The notes below the pieces were generated by a model. It was not told the DNA's origin. It was given only the letters and a program-made list of their open reading frames with translations, and made no database searches. The position numbers were made by a program, and so were the translations under genes. 64,000 bases of DNA from Lasioglossum baleicum (lineage: Eukaryota > Arthropoda > Insecta > Hymenoptera > Halictidae), in contig NC_134944.1 of NCBI RefSeq assembly GCF_051020765.1, forward strand, positions 3,596,001-3,660,000, written 5' to 3'. This document shows positions 47,500 to 59,514 of the stretch, piece by piece. The first letter of the stretch is position 1; the number at the start of each line of letters is the position of its first letter.

Positions 47500-50400
47500 A
47501 GAGTAAACTGGTAATCTAGTAAACTACTAGTTACTTCTGCACAATTGAAAAGCAAAACAAAGCACTTTGCCATATAAAATAATACAAACCATATTCTATA
47601 CGACACAGACAGCAAAGGAACGCTATCCCTCATAAAATAAATAAGAAGAATTTAGCCGAGGGAAAAATACATTTGCAGTTCGATGAAAAACCACTTGTTC
47701 TCGCCGGCATTAAACGAGCAGCTTAAATTTGTTCGTGCCAGGAGTTTCCACCGGGAATTTCCATCTTTACGTTCAATTATTCTGTCGCATCGAAGCGACC
47801 ACAGGTTCGCAGAACGAACGATCCTCGTATTCGACGCGAAAGGCCATGCCACGTAAGAAAAACCGAAGGCTGAAATGTTTTAGCACTCGTCGTGTCGCGG
47901 ATTTATTCCAATAGGAAGAGAGTTTGTCCGTGGCCCTTCTCGAAGAGGCATACAAACGTCTATAAGAAGACAATCGGGATTTAAAGCCATCCGGCCTGTG
48001 GGCACAACGATTTAAATAAATCTCCCGCATAGTTCCCGTACAAGAACTCTGAATCGGGGAATCGAGGCTCGTAAAAAGCTTTCGGAGGTTGCGCGTCGCA
48101 GTTGTGGCCGCTCCGCGAGTAAATTGTTGGCCGTGTAGCAAAACGACGAGCGCGTGTTCCTGTCGTAATCTGCCCGGAGAAATCTCCGGTGTGTCGGCGT
48201 GCCTCGTGCAATGAGTCAATACTCTTTTGAGCATTGACTCATACCACGGTGTGTGTGTGTGTGTGCTCTATGTAGGACGAGCAGAGCGCGATGATGCTGA
48301 GAAAACGCTCAGCCATCGAGCCGGAGCGTGCACAGCGTGCATCGCAGGATGCGTTTCGCATTTTTCTGCACGGACCTGTGATCCCACGACACCGCTCTCC
48401 GTCAGTGAAAGTTCACCGGATGGATCAGGATCGATGATCTCCCTGTGAACCGGCATCTTTAATTACGATTATTAGCTAAACGGCCGTTGTTTATCGGCTC
48501 CGAGTACGTTTGTCTTCGATCTGGCGGGTCCTCTGTTTGCTATTATTCAGTGGCTGCCGATGCTCACGTAGATTTACAATTTTGGTGGATATTCGACGGA
48601 CAATTTGTAGATCCGAAGCCAGAATTCGGAGATCGGTTCGCGTGCTAGGCACGACGGGGAAAAAGAGTTCGCGAAACAGGATTCTCCGCTAATCAAGGCA
48701 GCCCCCGTGTCCGTATCCAATTAGTCGTGTGCCGTGTCCATTTACGAGCAGTGAGTCGACGCAATTAAAACGGGGACGCGTCGAACGGGAATAAGGACTT
48801 GCAAAATTTTCCGAATGACTCGGAGAGCGAGCGGAGCTGACACGAGAATCGAAAAATATCGAATCGATCCGGGAGCGGGGCAACAGGTCTCGCAGTTATA
48901 CTCAATTACAATGACTAGACACCGTAACTATCCCCGCGACGATCTTCGAGTGCCATAAACGCAGAGGAGACAGACCGAACGTTTTCCCCGAGAACCTTTT
49001 GATTCGGCGCCCCGATTTCTTTATCGGCCGTGTTCCTGTCCGGCGTTTCTCTCCCTCGCAATGCTCCTTTTGTAACGCTCGACGTTTCCGCCTATTGTTG
49101 CGTGTACACCGTACGGAATCATCGAGCCACGAAGAGCGATTTCTCGGTTTCCCGTAGAACGACGAGGGACCATCCGCCCATCTCTCTCTCTCTCTCGCGT
49201 TCTCTCTTTTTCCCGCTCTCTCTGCTCGAGGAAGTTCGGAATTCACTGGAATTACGTTGTTCACGCTGAGAACGGAGAACCAAGATGGGAGAGTCTGATA
49301 AACGCGACAAATTATTGATAAATTAGCCGTAGTTCACTGTCTAGACTAGGGAGCTCGGCGTGTGACGTTGGACGTGTCTAATTACTCGATTTTATAAGGG
49401 TTCGACCCTTAGCAATTTGAATTCTGTAATCATGACTTATCTCTCAATCTAGCAGATTATTATTCTACGCGATCTTTTTCTGATACATTTGGATCTTTAG
49501 CAACATCTTATTAATTAACAACTTGATTACATTATTCGGAAATTGAAATGTAAATTAATCGACTGATCGGGTCGAATCCACGCCTGGGATCTTTAGCAGC
49601 TTCTAGAACACAGAAGAATTGAATAATTTCAAAACTGTTTCAAACAATGATATGTCAAGTTTGACTGGCGTCCCAGAGCCACCATTCGAGTGCGAAAATA
49701 CGTACATGGTACTTTTAAACAACTTGATGATGTTTTATCAAAAATATTTTTGACGTTTCCAAATTTGTTCGTACCAGATGTTCAGGTCAGAAGAAACGTT
49801 TGTGTTCCCTGTTGAAATCGTGCCAGGCTCGAAGTGGCAGTGATTTTCGCGACGGGGCAACTTCGGCCGCGATTATGCTAATCCTTCGGTTATTCAAAAT
49901 CGACCGGGCCACTCGAGACAATGCCATCCTGCTCAGTCGCGTCCCTCGATTTCACTCCACATACCGTTTTCTTATTCTCCTTCCGGCGTCCAGCGCTTCT
50001 TCGTCTGTCCCCCTCCTCGAAATCGCGTGATGTCCAGTCTGGCAGTCTCATTGTCCGCGGCTAGATAGGCAGTTTGCATTGCAGATTCGTTCGGCTGATA
50101 CGATCTGCGGCCGGACTGTTGCCAGAAGCGAGGAGACATCTTGGTTATACGAGAGACTACGCGACGCGAATACTTCTCGCGAAATGTCCGCCGGACGACC
50201 GGGGAGAAATATCGATCACTGTAATTTATGATGATTTCTTGTCGGCTAGGGGCACCGTGATCATCACTCATTTGTGTACGAGAGTCCCGCGAACAATTTT
50301 AATGCGACCGTTCCAGCCTCAGCTGCGCCATAAATATCAGATAATTTATTTATTGGCGAACTTCCAGTATTGGTTGATGGCTTTTGTCATGCCACGTTAT

Positions 50401-51540
50401 TTATTTTATTCGAGCCTGTACCAGACGTACGATGTTAGCAGAGCCCATAAACTTTCTCGTCGCATAAACCGCCCGAAAATCACCGCCTTAAACATTTCAG
50501 ATTTCCTCATTAGGCTCTCGTTAATTAATCGAACGTTCCAGTTCGTTGGTCAGACCACGAACAGCAGAAACGACATATAAATATGTCAATTAAGAAGAAG
50601 TCGGAAGACATTTTCAAAATGTGGTGCTTTTAATCGGCACGAACCAGAACACGTTCGACAATCGCAATTAATCCTTTCGCAGAGACAATGACTGGAGTCG
50701 TTGATAATTGGCCGATGAAACGATAAACCGGCGTCCCGGAGATTATATTGTAAGTGTGGTCAGCGTGGTACGATATGCAAATGATTATTAATTATTATCA
50801 CGTCGAGCGTTGTCGTCGCCGAGGATCCGGGGGATCGATGGCCGCCATGAATTCTCGTAGACCGATGCCCGATGATAAAGTTTAATTAAGGATCGCATTA
50901 ACGCACCGCGGATAGAAACGCGTCGGGGCAACCAACGGCAGGCTGAGTGAGCGGTTAGCAAGCAGGTGCATGGATAATTATACGTTTTCCTCCTATATCG
51001 TCGCATGCTACCGGAATAATTAAGCAAAACTGATGAGCGGTGCTCTCTCGCTTCGGCCTGGATAGCTCTGTCGCTCTCTATCTCTCTCAGTCACTCTCTC
51101 ACTCTCTTTTTCACTGTGCCAGGTCTCTCGGCGGTTTCGTGAATTTTTAATTTGCGCGCCGATGGGCCTCCGCCGCGTGCACCCTCCAAATTAACGTTGT
51201 TAATGCCGAACCTGCGCGTTCCGCCGGGCTTATTGGCGCGTCAATGATAATTACGCTCGGTTAACCGGTTAACTCGCCGCGGAGTAATCGTTTGTTGGCG
51301 GGCCCAGCCTCGGCGCGTTCGTTTTTCGTGTCCGAGCCTTCGTTTTTTCGAACGTGGCCCCTCTGACAATGCTGCTTTCCGAGGAATTTAGAGAACCGCC
51401 GCGCAACCAGCTGAATATCGCTGCTTTGAAAAATTTTTTAACATATCCTATTCGTTTAATTATTCTCAAAAGAACCTGTATCCCAAACCAACAAACACGA
51501 AATTATTCATTTTATCTTTCCTGTCGGCACGGTCGCGATT
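47500..51540. other. Gene-free stretch
   Basis: It holds a family C-like segment at 49600-49715 (gaacacagaagaatt, then cgagtgcgaaaa) and CT-rich runs at 49181-49230 and 51049-51110. There is (GT)n at 48249-48265 next to a short hairpin. No exon is recognised. Confidence 0.35.
48211..48242. other. Near-perfect 32-nt hairpin with two AP-1-like TGAGTCA sites
   Basis: The arms ATGAGTCAAT and ATTGACTCAT are exactly complementary, extended by ACTC/GAGC with one mismatch around a TTTT loop. Each arm contains the bZIP consensus TGAGTCA/TGACTCA. Whether it is a binding site or a chance palindrome cannot be told from sequence. Confidence 0.5.
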
Positions 51541-51640
51541 AGACTGCGGATGTTTATGCAATTTTCAATTTTTCTAGACGAATTTGAAGAAACTGGAATA
51601 AAATACAATGTTATCTCCAGTGGTAGTAGCCGTTGCAGAT
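51540..51640 (+). mobile_element. Family A solo left end
   Basis: It begins tagactgcggatgtttatgc followed by aattttcaattt, as at 34111. No matching right end occurs before the complete copy at 51742. Confidence 0.5.
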
Positions 51641-51741
51641 CTCCCTTTTTTGATAATTTTCGTCTTGAAATCTTCAGGACAGATTGGCGTGAAAAGAATA
51701 TAGGTCTATTCGCAAAGAATTGAAGGAGACTTTGTTATAAT

Positions 51742-51890
51742 TAGACCGCGGATCTTTATGTATGATGGATTTGGTTGGTTTCAAAAATTCAAGAATTTTC
51801 TAATGTTGCTTTTAATGTAACAAGCGTTTGCTGCTCAATCAATGCAAAACATTTTTATTTTTATTTACATTTTGATTCATCCGCGGTCTA
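51742..51890 (+). mobile_element. hAT-like MITE family A, best-preserved copy
   Basis: The left end is tagaccgcggatctttatg and the right end is gattcatccgcggtcta. A perfect 8-bp target duplication GTTATAAT flanks it (51734-51741 and 51891-51898). Only 149 bp, so clearly non-autonomous. The intact duplication makes it one of the younger insertions and fixes the family as one with 8-bp duplications (hAT-like). Confidence 0.85.
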
Positions 51891-51899
51891 GTTATAATC

Positions 51900-54800
51900 A
51901 TGTATATAATCTTAGACTCTAAGGTCCTGCAATAAGGTCCTGGTCAGTCTGAACAAGCCCAATGTCAGCCTCGTTGTTCGGAGGTCGCGAAAGCTCGCAA
52001 CGCGACTTGTTTACGCCGACCTCGCAGAACAGTCGTAAAATTCCTGGGAACTATCAAAGTCGAACGACGACGACGACGGCGTCTGGCCGGTGATCTTCAT
52101 CCGAGACCGTTTGCCGATTACAAAAGGGATCCACTGCGAAAACCGTCGGCCACCAATCCCGAGGCGGTTCTTTTTCTCGGTGGAAACTTTGTGGCTCGCC
52201 GACCGAATCCTTTTCCACCGAGACACCGTACAAGATTACTTTCTTTGTACGAGCGAAGTTCGTTTCCCTGCCGATGGCTCCGGTCGATTACAAAGAACGC
52301 CGTTCGAAGGCCGGTCCTTTTGTGTCGCGGGGGTTTCGTCTATCCGCGAAAGTCGTGCCTCCCCCCGGAAGATCCTCGACGACTTTCCACCCTCTTTTCG
52401 GCTCTGCTTCGGCCGGAATTAATCGGAGCCTTCGATCGGAAGTTGACAGTAAACGTTACTGAGAAAAAGTGACCGACGTGTATTGTATCATAAAAATAAC
52501 GAGATTAACTTTATTTATGTTATAAAAAATTTATTCAATCAATTTCCATGAGAACGCTTTTATAGTTTCAATAATAATTGTAAAATAGAAAATCTAAAAC
52601 CGGTCATTTGACTTGCATATTCGACGAAATACGAGCATGATTATTATTAAAAATTCATTTTATCCCTCAATAGACTTTTCTCGTTGAAAACAACATAACA
52701 ATATTCTTAGATTATTTATATCTTCCACCGTTTAATATTTCACCTAGTTAATCTCTTCATAAATGCATAGAGATAATTTAATATTATAAATTGAAGCTCG
52801 TCGAAGAAGAGTCGGCGACGGCCGATGCGAATTAATTAGAGCAAATTACTTAGGCGCGCGGGTTTAAACAAGAAGGGCTGTAATAAAAGGGTGCTCGGTT
52901 ACCCTTTGTTAACGTGATGGTGCAACTCGTACGTTCGCTTAAGCACTCGCTAATACATGCGCCGAGAAAGAGAGAAAGAGAGAGAGAGAGAGCGGAGAAA
53001 CCATTCGGTGATAATGAATAGCGACAACTCCATAAACTAACTTCTCCGGAGAGGTGTAGCGTGTGTGCAGCTCGAAACGTCGAGTTTTCGACGCGGCAAT
53101 GACGAGCACGGTGCAACGGTTGCATCGCCGCGAAACTGTGAGATTAGAACTGAACGGGGCGTTTACATTCCAGCCAACTACAATGACTGCACAGAAATGC
53201 AATTCCCCGTCGACAATGCGAGTTCGCGATCCGGATAAGCGACTTTTCATCCCCGAAACTACTCGCGAAAATAATCTAATGACCAGACTGCGGATCGTTA
53301 TGCGTTTGTGCTTTCTAAACATGTTCGAAAAATGCGAGGATATAAAATTCCCACAGAATTTAATACGATACTACTGAAAGTAAGATTTTATTTGCTCGGA
53401 TTTTCTTGAAATTCACGCGAAAAAATTCAAAATCACACGAACATCCGCAGTTTGCTAGAATTTTCCGCGAGAATTTCCGTGACTCGAATTATTTCGGAAT
53501 TGATTAAAATGCTCGCGTCGAGGACCGACGGGAAATAATTCGGAAGGCGTGGAGAATATTTTTATCCGGCGCAACATGGTCGACAACTCTTCAACCAGCA
53601 CTCGGCATACTATACCCAGTGTACAGATATCCGGTATTCTCGATAATTCTCTGGATAATTCGATTTTCTGCGAATTGCCGGGCTCGCGCCGCTGCAATTG
53701 AATTTCTATTAATAAAAACGGATATTGGTCGCTCGCCTGTATACCCAGGCTGCCCAACCCTCTTACCATCTCACCCTGTGTTCACCCTCTTTCACCCTTC
53801 TCGTACCAATATTTCCGCTTCCTTCTTAATTTCTGCGGCTCCCCTACCAACGTTATTTTTATTTTCCTTTCCAATTATCGTTACTTGTTACCCTCGCCAA
53901 TCGACCTTCTATTTCCTCAATTTCCACCCACGAGCTTTTCTACGTACCTCTTTCTTCGCGTGCGATTTTTAACCCTCGTCCTTACAAATAACAGAACAGT
54001 ATAGCTCATCTCGGGAAAACTGTGTGAACTTGACACGAGGGACGAATCAAACATCCTACACCGATAAGTCTTCTGCAAGTCCTGCGTAAACGTCTCGCCC
54101 GCTCGTCAATTCTCCGGCAGACTTTTATAATAAATATCCCACTGTTCAATGTACGATCCGGCATGCGAATGGCTCGATTAACTGATCACGGCGCGACGTG
54201 TCCGGCTCGTTCTTTTTCGATAATCGCTGCCAGTTTGAATGTCAGTTCTGCCGTGGGTATGATTGAGATCAATCTCTTATTGGAAAATTGTTGGTAGAGA
54301 TCGACAGCTGCGGAACCGGTGGAACTAGTCGGCTGACAAATCACCTTGTTACCATCGTCAAACGCGATAGTTTGTTTTTCGGGTGGAGGGGGACTCTAAT
54401 TGGCTCGCTATACCCGACTCCCTGCACTTTTTCTGATTCTTTAAAATCGAATAATCATCTCGTATTCTTCTCCGCGATCCGATATTGTTACCGTTTCCAC
54501 AATTAATTATAGGAACGATGGAAACAATGGTAAATTTAATACCGTTCGGAGCGAGAGAGAGAGAGTATTGTGTGCCCCTGGAAAGCTTAATACGGGTGAT
54601 TAAACAGGTACATGATGGTAATTAGCATGCGCATATGAATAGATACACGTGCTAACGTCTAAACTGTCTTAATGGAGCCAGCATTGGTTAAACTAGTTAT
54701 TCGACGTGCTTTCGTAAATGGATATTACAAATTAGTGCGATTAGCGGGCTGCGCCGGTCGGTGTATTTGCAAAATCGCGTTTCTGTAAACTAATTTCGAG

Positions 54801-55080
54801 GAAGTTTCCCGTATCCACGGTTCTGTCGATGAAAAACGCGATGATAAATATCACGATGATTCCAACGGCAGTATTAAAACTCGGGCCGGCTGTGGGGTGA
54901 GCGAAAAGTTACCGGGATCTTTTATTAACCCCTTCTCCCCGCAAATTAGCCACCATCTTGTTTCCCTAACTTAAAACAAAGTTTCATGGCTAGGAGCACT
55001 TCCTGAAATGAAATGAACCGTGACGGAATCGTTTATTACGGCTCCCACTCAGCTCGATGATTTTTCCGCAATTCAATCAC
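51900..55080. other. Gene-free stretch
   Basis: It contains a GA run at 52969-52993 and the 53284 element. Open frames around 52090-52470 overlap in three plus-strand frames, a sign of GC-rich non-coding sequence. Confidence 0.35.
53284..53454 (+). mobile_element. hAT-like MITE family A, diverged subfamily
   Basis: The left end is cagactgcggatcgttatgc and the right end is acatccgcagtttg. The interior, gatataaaattcc followed by cagaatttaata, is shared with 6723-6760 and 13488-13530. No clear flank duplication. Confidence 0.55.
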
Positions 55081-55091
55081 TATCTAATTAC

Positions 55092-55255
55092 TAGACTGCG
55101 GATCTTCATGCGTTTATAGCAAAATTGAGTGGATGAAATTCAAAATTGCTGGAGCATTTAGACAATTGAATATGAAGAAGTAATATTCAATTTAGTTTCT
55201 CTTTCTTGCAATCGATGCGGACAATTCGTATTTTAAAATGAGCAGTTTACAAGCA
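55092..55255 (+). mobile_element. hAT-like MITE family A, right end decayed
   Basis: It begins tagactgcggatcttcatgc; its interior, tttatagcaaaattgagtgg followed by atgaaattcaaaattg, is nearly identical to the 46982 copy. The right end has decayed to aaaatgagcagttta. Confidence 0.65.
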
Positions 55256-56440
55256 GCCTACCAAGAGCAGTATAATTCCACCTGGAAGAACCATAATAAG
55301 AATTGTGCGTGTACGACGAGGACACCTGACGTCGCTGTTCGCCTGCAGGCCGAATTATTCGTGGTATCGGGAAGGGTAGCCGGCAGAGAGGAAAGTAAAA
55401 CGAGACAATAAGAGTGTCGGGTTGGCGAAAAACTGGCTGCCGGTGTCTCGTGTGTGGAGACACGAGCACACAGAGTTGGTACAAGCGCAGTGTAGGTTAT
55501 GTAGCATGTGTAGAATCAGCCCAAGGCGATATTCCCAGCCTCGTCTTCCTGGGATCTCGCTCGTCAGATGGGATTTCCTCGGTAGAACGTCGCCGTGGCG
55601 GCTGCTAGCATCGCGTGAGCGCGGTTTTATTCACCGCGGCCGCATTAACGTTCATAAACTTTGAGCGTACCCGATGCCATATTTCAAGTTAATGAGCGCA
55701 ATAAATTTATACGTCGCGGTAGACTGGCAGGGAGACAGGGAGATTGAACGGCGAGAACAGGGTGGCTGGGTTGACCCGGGGAAAGAAGGAAAAGGAGAAA
55801 GAGAGAGAGAGAGAGAGATGGAACGTCGACTGCGCGTTGCAAGTGGGCGTCCCGAGAAAAAGGAGGAAATCAGGAGACGAGAGCCAGATAGGAACCGGGT
55901 GGAGTGCAGGAAAACGCCGGGGCATAAAGATCTTAACAAAGAATAGAGGGGAACAAGGAGACGGGTACAAACCGGCGCAGAAGTACGCCGCTACTACCTC
56001 GCGAAACGCTGACGTTCCTCTGCGATTCCGTAACTCGAGTCAATTCGCATACAGTCGCCGCGGAAAGCAAGTTAACCCTCGAACAGACCTTTCATTATCG
56101 TCACGCAGTTAGCGATCCTTAAGGGGTGTTCTCATTTCTCCGTAATGCGAAGACGGGGGTAGTCTTCGGTAGTCGAAAGCACCACATGGAAGATCAATCA
56201 AAAGTCCTGTATACGAAGGCAGCGGTTGATGAAGTGTCGTTGCCTTCTCTCGGTACGCGCCACGTGGTACTGAGCACCTTGGTTGTTTAATAAGCGCGAG
56301 TCGGTTATCTCTATGTACACTTTGTTACACTATGTTACGCTGTCTCCTTCAAAAGTCACGCTCTTAAGTTTACCAGACGTAACTTGCGTTATTCTGCAGT
56401 ACACAGCTATCATAAAGCTGCTTTTAGACAGTAGAATACC
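55256..56440. other. Gene-free stretch
   Basis: (GA)n lies at 55798-55819 within a purine-rich segment. The open frames follow that purine bias (Arg/Glu-rich on plus, Ser/Leu-rich on minus) and are not supported as genes. Confidence 0.35.
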
Positions 56441-56447
56441 CTGGCGA

Positions 56448-56627
56448 CTTTTTAAGATATCGTGTCAGATTCGTGATCAAATTTAAATTTCATTTAAACC
56501 GAACTAAAATTCTTTGTTGGGTATAGGCATACCATAGATATAAATTTTCTAATTTCTAGAAAATTACGATCTACGAAAAAGTTCTAGTCACTGAAACCGT
56601 CAAATAAATCGCAGGGCAAGGGGTTAA
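56448..56627 (+). mobile_element. piggyBac-type MITE family B, left-truncated
   Basis: Its aagatatcgtgtcagattcg, aaattacgatctac and gggcaaggggTTAA blocks match the 45687 copy. The left inverted repeat is missing. Confidence 0.65.
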
Positions 56628-56977
56628 CGAAACTAGTTAAACAAGCTCAGCATCAAACAATGTGTTCGACCGGCTAGACACATCTTCCCTCGGAAAGTCC
56701 ATCATCGAAGAACCAGTGGCAGCCCGGCGGAGTATCGACTTCGCACCCCAGGCCCGCGGAACAGAGGGATAAATCGAGCAGCCAGCGGGTTTAGGTGTCC
56801 GCGGAAGGGGTGATAAGCTGGGCGGCGGGGGGTTGGTAGCCTAAGCAAGTCCCGGGAGTTTAGAGGAGCGACGTGGAGCAGACGGGACGCGAGAGAGCGG
56901 AACGTTGGGATGAAGGAAAGCCGCGAGAAGAGGGATAGGGAATGTGGAAAGGATGAGGAAGACGAAGAGAGTCTGTT

Positions 56978-57307
56978 CTACTGGGGGGTGAAGGGTGGAG
57001 ATGTAGTGGGGGTAAGAATCCGTGAAGGAGCGAGAGGTGAGACATATGAAACGGACATGAACTTTGAACGGGGCGCAAGAACAAGCCTCTTGATGTCCGT
57101 GCCGGCGGGCAAGGCGGCGGTGGTGGTGGTGGTGGTGGTTTTCGGCGATGGTGGTGCGGCCGAGTCAGTCTGTCCTGGTGGTGGATCGGTGATGGTGCAC
57201 CAACGGGCCGGCTCGATGCCGGGGCTACCAACGTGTTGGAGGGGGTCGAAGGCGGCGGCTCCGGACTCGAGACCCAGGTCGATATCAGCCTCGAGCAAAC
57301 CAGACAT
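56978..57307 (-). CDS. Low-confidence candidate exon or ORF in a GC-rich segment
   Basis: On the minus strand an ATG directly after an in-frame TAG opens 109 codons. The start, SGLLEADIDLGLESGAAAFD, looks protein-like, with mostly G/C third positions. The ORF passes through seven Thr codons from a (GTG)n microsatellite and ends at TAG. The plus strand has an overlapping open frame of 198 codons with Pro/Ala-rich sequence, so openness here may simply reflect GC-rich DNA with few stops. No family is recognised. If real, it would be a separate antisense gene within the downstream intron of the MBD gene. Confidence 0.12.
   Translation of the reverse strand: MSGLLEADIDLGLESGAAAFDPLQHVGSPGIEPARWCTITDPPPGQTDSAAPPSPKTTTTTTTAALPAGTDIKRLVLAPRSKFMSVSYVSPLAPSRILTPTTSPPFTPQ
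57114..57139 (+). repeat. (GTG)n trinucleotide microsatellite
   Basis: About eight GTG/GGT units within the GC-rich 56.8-57.5 kb segment. It encodes a poly-Val run on plus and poly-Thr or poly-Pro on minus. Confidence 0.85.
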
Positions 57308-57573
57308 CTACCGACCATTCGCAAAACATTCACCTCAAGTGTCCCCGGCTGTGCCACCCCCACCCCGCGTCACTCTACTACTCGTGCTCTCTCAATGCGC
57401 CGCGCCGCGACGTGCAGCGCCTCGCGGTGCAGCCGCAGGCTGCTGTCGCGCCGCTGCAAAACCACCCCCGCCGCGAGATAACCTGACGGAACTGCAATCG
57501 CATTAATGATCGCGGCGCGGGTCACTCTCGCCGCTCTTAAATGGGAATTCCCCTCCCCCTCTTAAAGCGGTAA

Positions 57574-57744
57574 ACTCGTTTCTAGGATAACGCAAAGATG
57601 AGGTTTCTCTAGGCTGCGATTGCGCTCAAGAGTCCCATTTTTACGTTGAGCATGTAGCTATTTATACCGCTTTCATCTAGCGCTCTTGACTACTGTAACC
57701 CCCACCTTTGCATTATCGAGGAGCGATCAATCCTAGAAACGAGT
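57574..57744. repeat. Long imperfect hairpin, 15-bp perfect terminal arms
   Basis: actcgtttctaggat (57574-57588) is exactly complementary to atcctagaaacgagt (57730-57744). Further in, gcaaag/ctttgc and tcaagag/ctcttga also pair, with a ~19-nt bulge on the right arm. It could be a foldback MITE or a structured transcript. No classical miRNA-length continuous duplex is seen. Confidence 0.6.
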
Positions 57745-59348
57745 CTACCCCCTTAATCGGGAAGTCTGGTTCGGATCATTAGTCTCGCAGAATGTCAATA
57801 TCAGAAGGCGAATGGGGTGGGTGAGGAATTGTGGCTGTAGCTTCGAAGTGGACGGGATTGGGAGATGCTTGCGGTGTCTATTGGCTTCCTGAAAAAGTCC
57901 CAGGCATCAGCCACCCACCGTCTGATCCCTCTACAACTACCCTAGTCATTACTTAGTTTAATAGCTCCTCCGGTAAGCAACGATCCATTAATAGAATCAC
58001 CCCTTCCGACCAACGTTTCATCCCTAAGACAGTGTTTAACCGGATCGCTCGCAATCTATTCACCTAGCCGAGTCAACAGAGACTTCGGCTGGCTCACCAG
58101 AACGGCGAGTCGATCGAGCGATGAGCAGGTACGAAGAAGGAGAGCATGGACCCGGGTGAACACACCGGGATAGGGTGGAAAGTTACGGTCTGGTATGGGA
58201 TACTGCTAAATCCTGTCGGTGGCCCCGGCTCGTCCGTGTAATTTATGAGCCCGAGACAGACCGAATGGGAAACAGAGAGATGAGAGACCCGTAAGAGGGT
58301 GTGAGAGAGCCCCCAACCAGGGAGAACGAGAGATAGCAACAGTAACAGTCTGCTTCCTTCCGTGAAATATAATTCCCGGGCACATTCACGGTTGGATAAT
58401 CCACGTTCGCTTTGCATGAAAACTTATTACGCTGCCGGTAGCTCCGCTAGGACCGAGCCATTGTCCAGCCTTTCCCTCCTGCGGCTCTCTGCTCTTCAGC
58501 GTCGAGCATGACAAGAGCAATTACACTTTTAAATTACGTTACACGATATTAAGCGCTTCCTTTTCTTTTCCTTCCATCCCTCACCCCGTTCTCCGCGAGT
58601 TTCCACATGGTCCGCTTCCTCCTAAACCCCGCCGGTTTATTTCTGCTTAGTTTAGTCGACTTCCGAAATTTTCAGCTAACCCGACACCATCCCCCTATCG
58701 CTCCCTCGCGAAGATTTGCACAGAGTGTCACCAAATTATTTTGTAGGGGTTCCTCATGTCATTTTCGACTAAATGGGGGTGTAGAATCGCGTTATGGTGA
58801 CCGCGACATATGTATAAGTTTGTGATACTTATCCTGATTCACTCCCGCGGGATCAGCCCCCATTCTTACACGCGTCGGCACATTTCTCTGCGGTTCGCTT
58901 ACCCCTAAGCGATTCTTCGTCGTCGTTGAATCGGGATCAGGTTCGATCATTAGACGCGTGTCCCATCTATTTCGTTCCAAATTCAGCCGAAACGCGGCAC
59001 ATCTACGACCCGTAGAGGGAGCAACTCCAGCGTGAAATCATTTGTCGAGGACGAAGGGGTCGCCGGGGCGCGAAACGGCCGCAAATTGAATAGCTAGCGG
59101 AAATACCGGCGGAACGAGCCAACGAATAACCCGTTGCATGCATCCCTCGTGTATCCAGCTCGATCTCTCCCTGATTTATTAGGGCCAGCAGCGTCAAAGA
59201 AACCCGGCAACCCGCTCTCACCATCCTCCCTGTCCGCCATCGTCGCTGGCAAGCGTTGCGGTGCCGATTTTCGATAATTCTGGACGAGATCCATTTTTTC
59301 GAGCCCCGTCGATCGTTAAAAATTGCTGCCTCTTTTGGCCTTTGATTT

Positions 59349-59514
59349 GAAAAATGTACGTACCATTCAAAGACAGTGGACATGTTAAAAATATTTAACG
59401 ACTTCAATCTATCAGTTTCAGCCTAATAGGATAATTAAAAGAAGAATACAATTTTTATTTGGCTCCAGCAATCAATGCAAATATTTTTTATTCTGCATAA
59501 AGATCCGCAGTCTG
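59349..59514 (+). mobile_element. hAT-like MITE family A, 3' fragment
   Basis: gtttcagcctaataggataa, tttatttggctccagcaatc and gcataaagatccgcagtctg closely match the right two-thirds of the 12050 copy. The left end is missing. Confidence 0.65.

Noticed and set aside
49565..49585. ggtcgaatcc-like T-arm of a tRNA
   Set aside because: No acceptor stem, anticodon arm or 3' pairing could be found around it.
52090..52472. Three overlapping plus-strand ORFs as an exon
   Set aside because: All three frames are open together, which indicates low stop-codon density rather than coding constraint.
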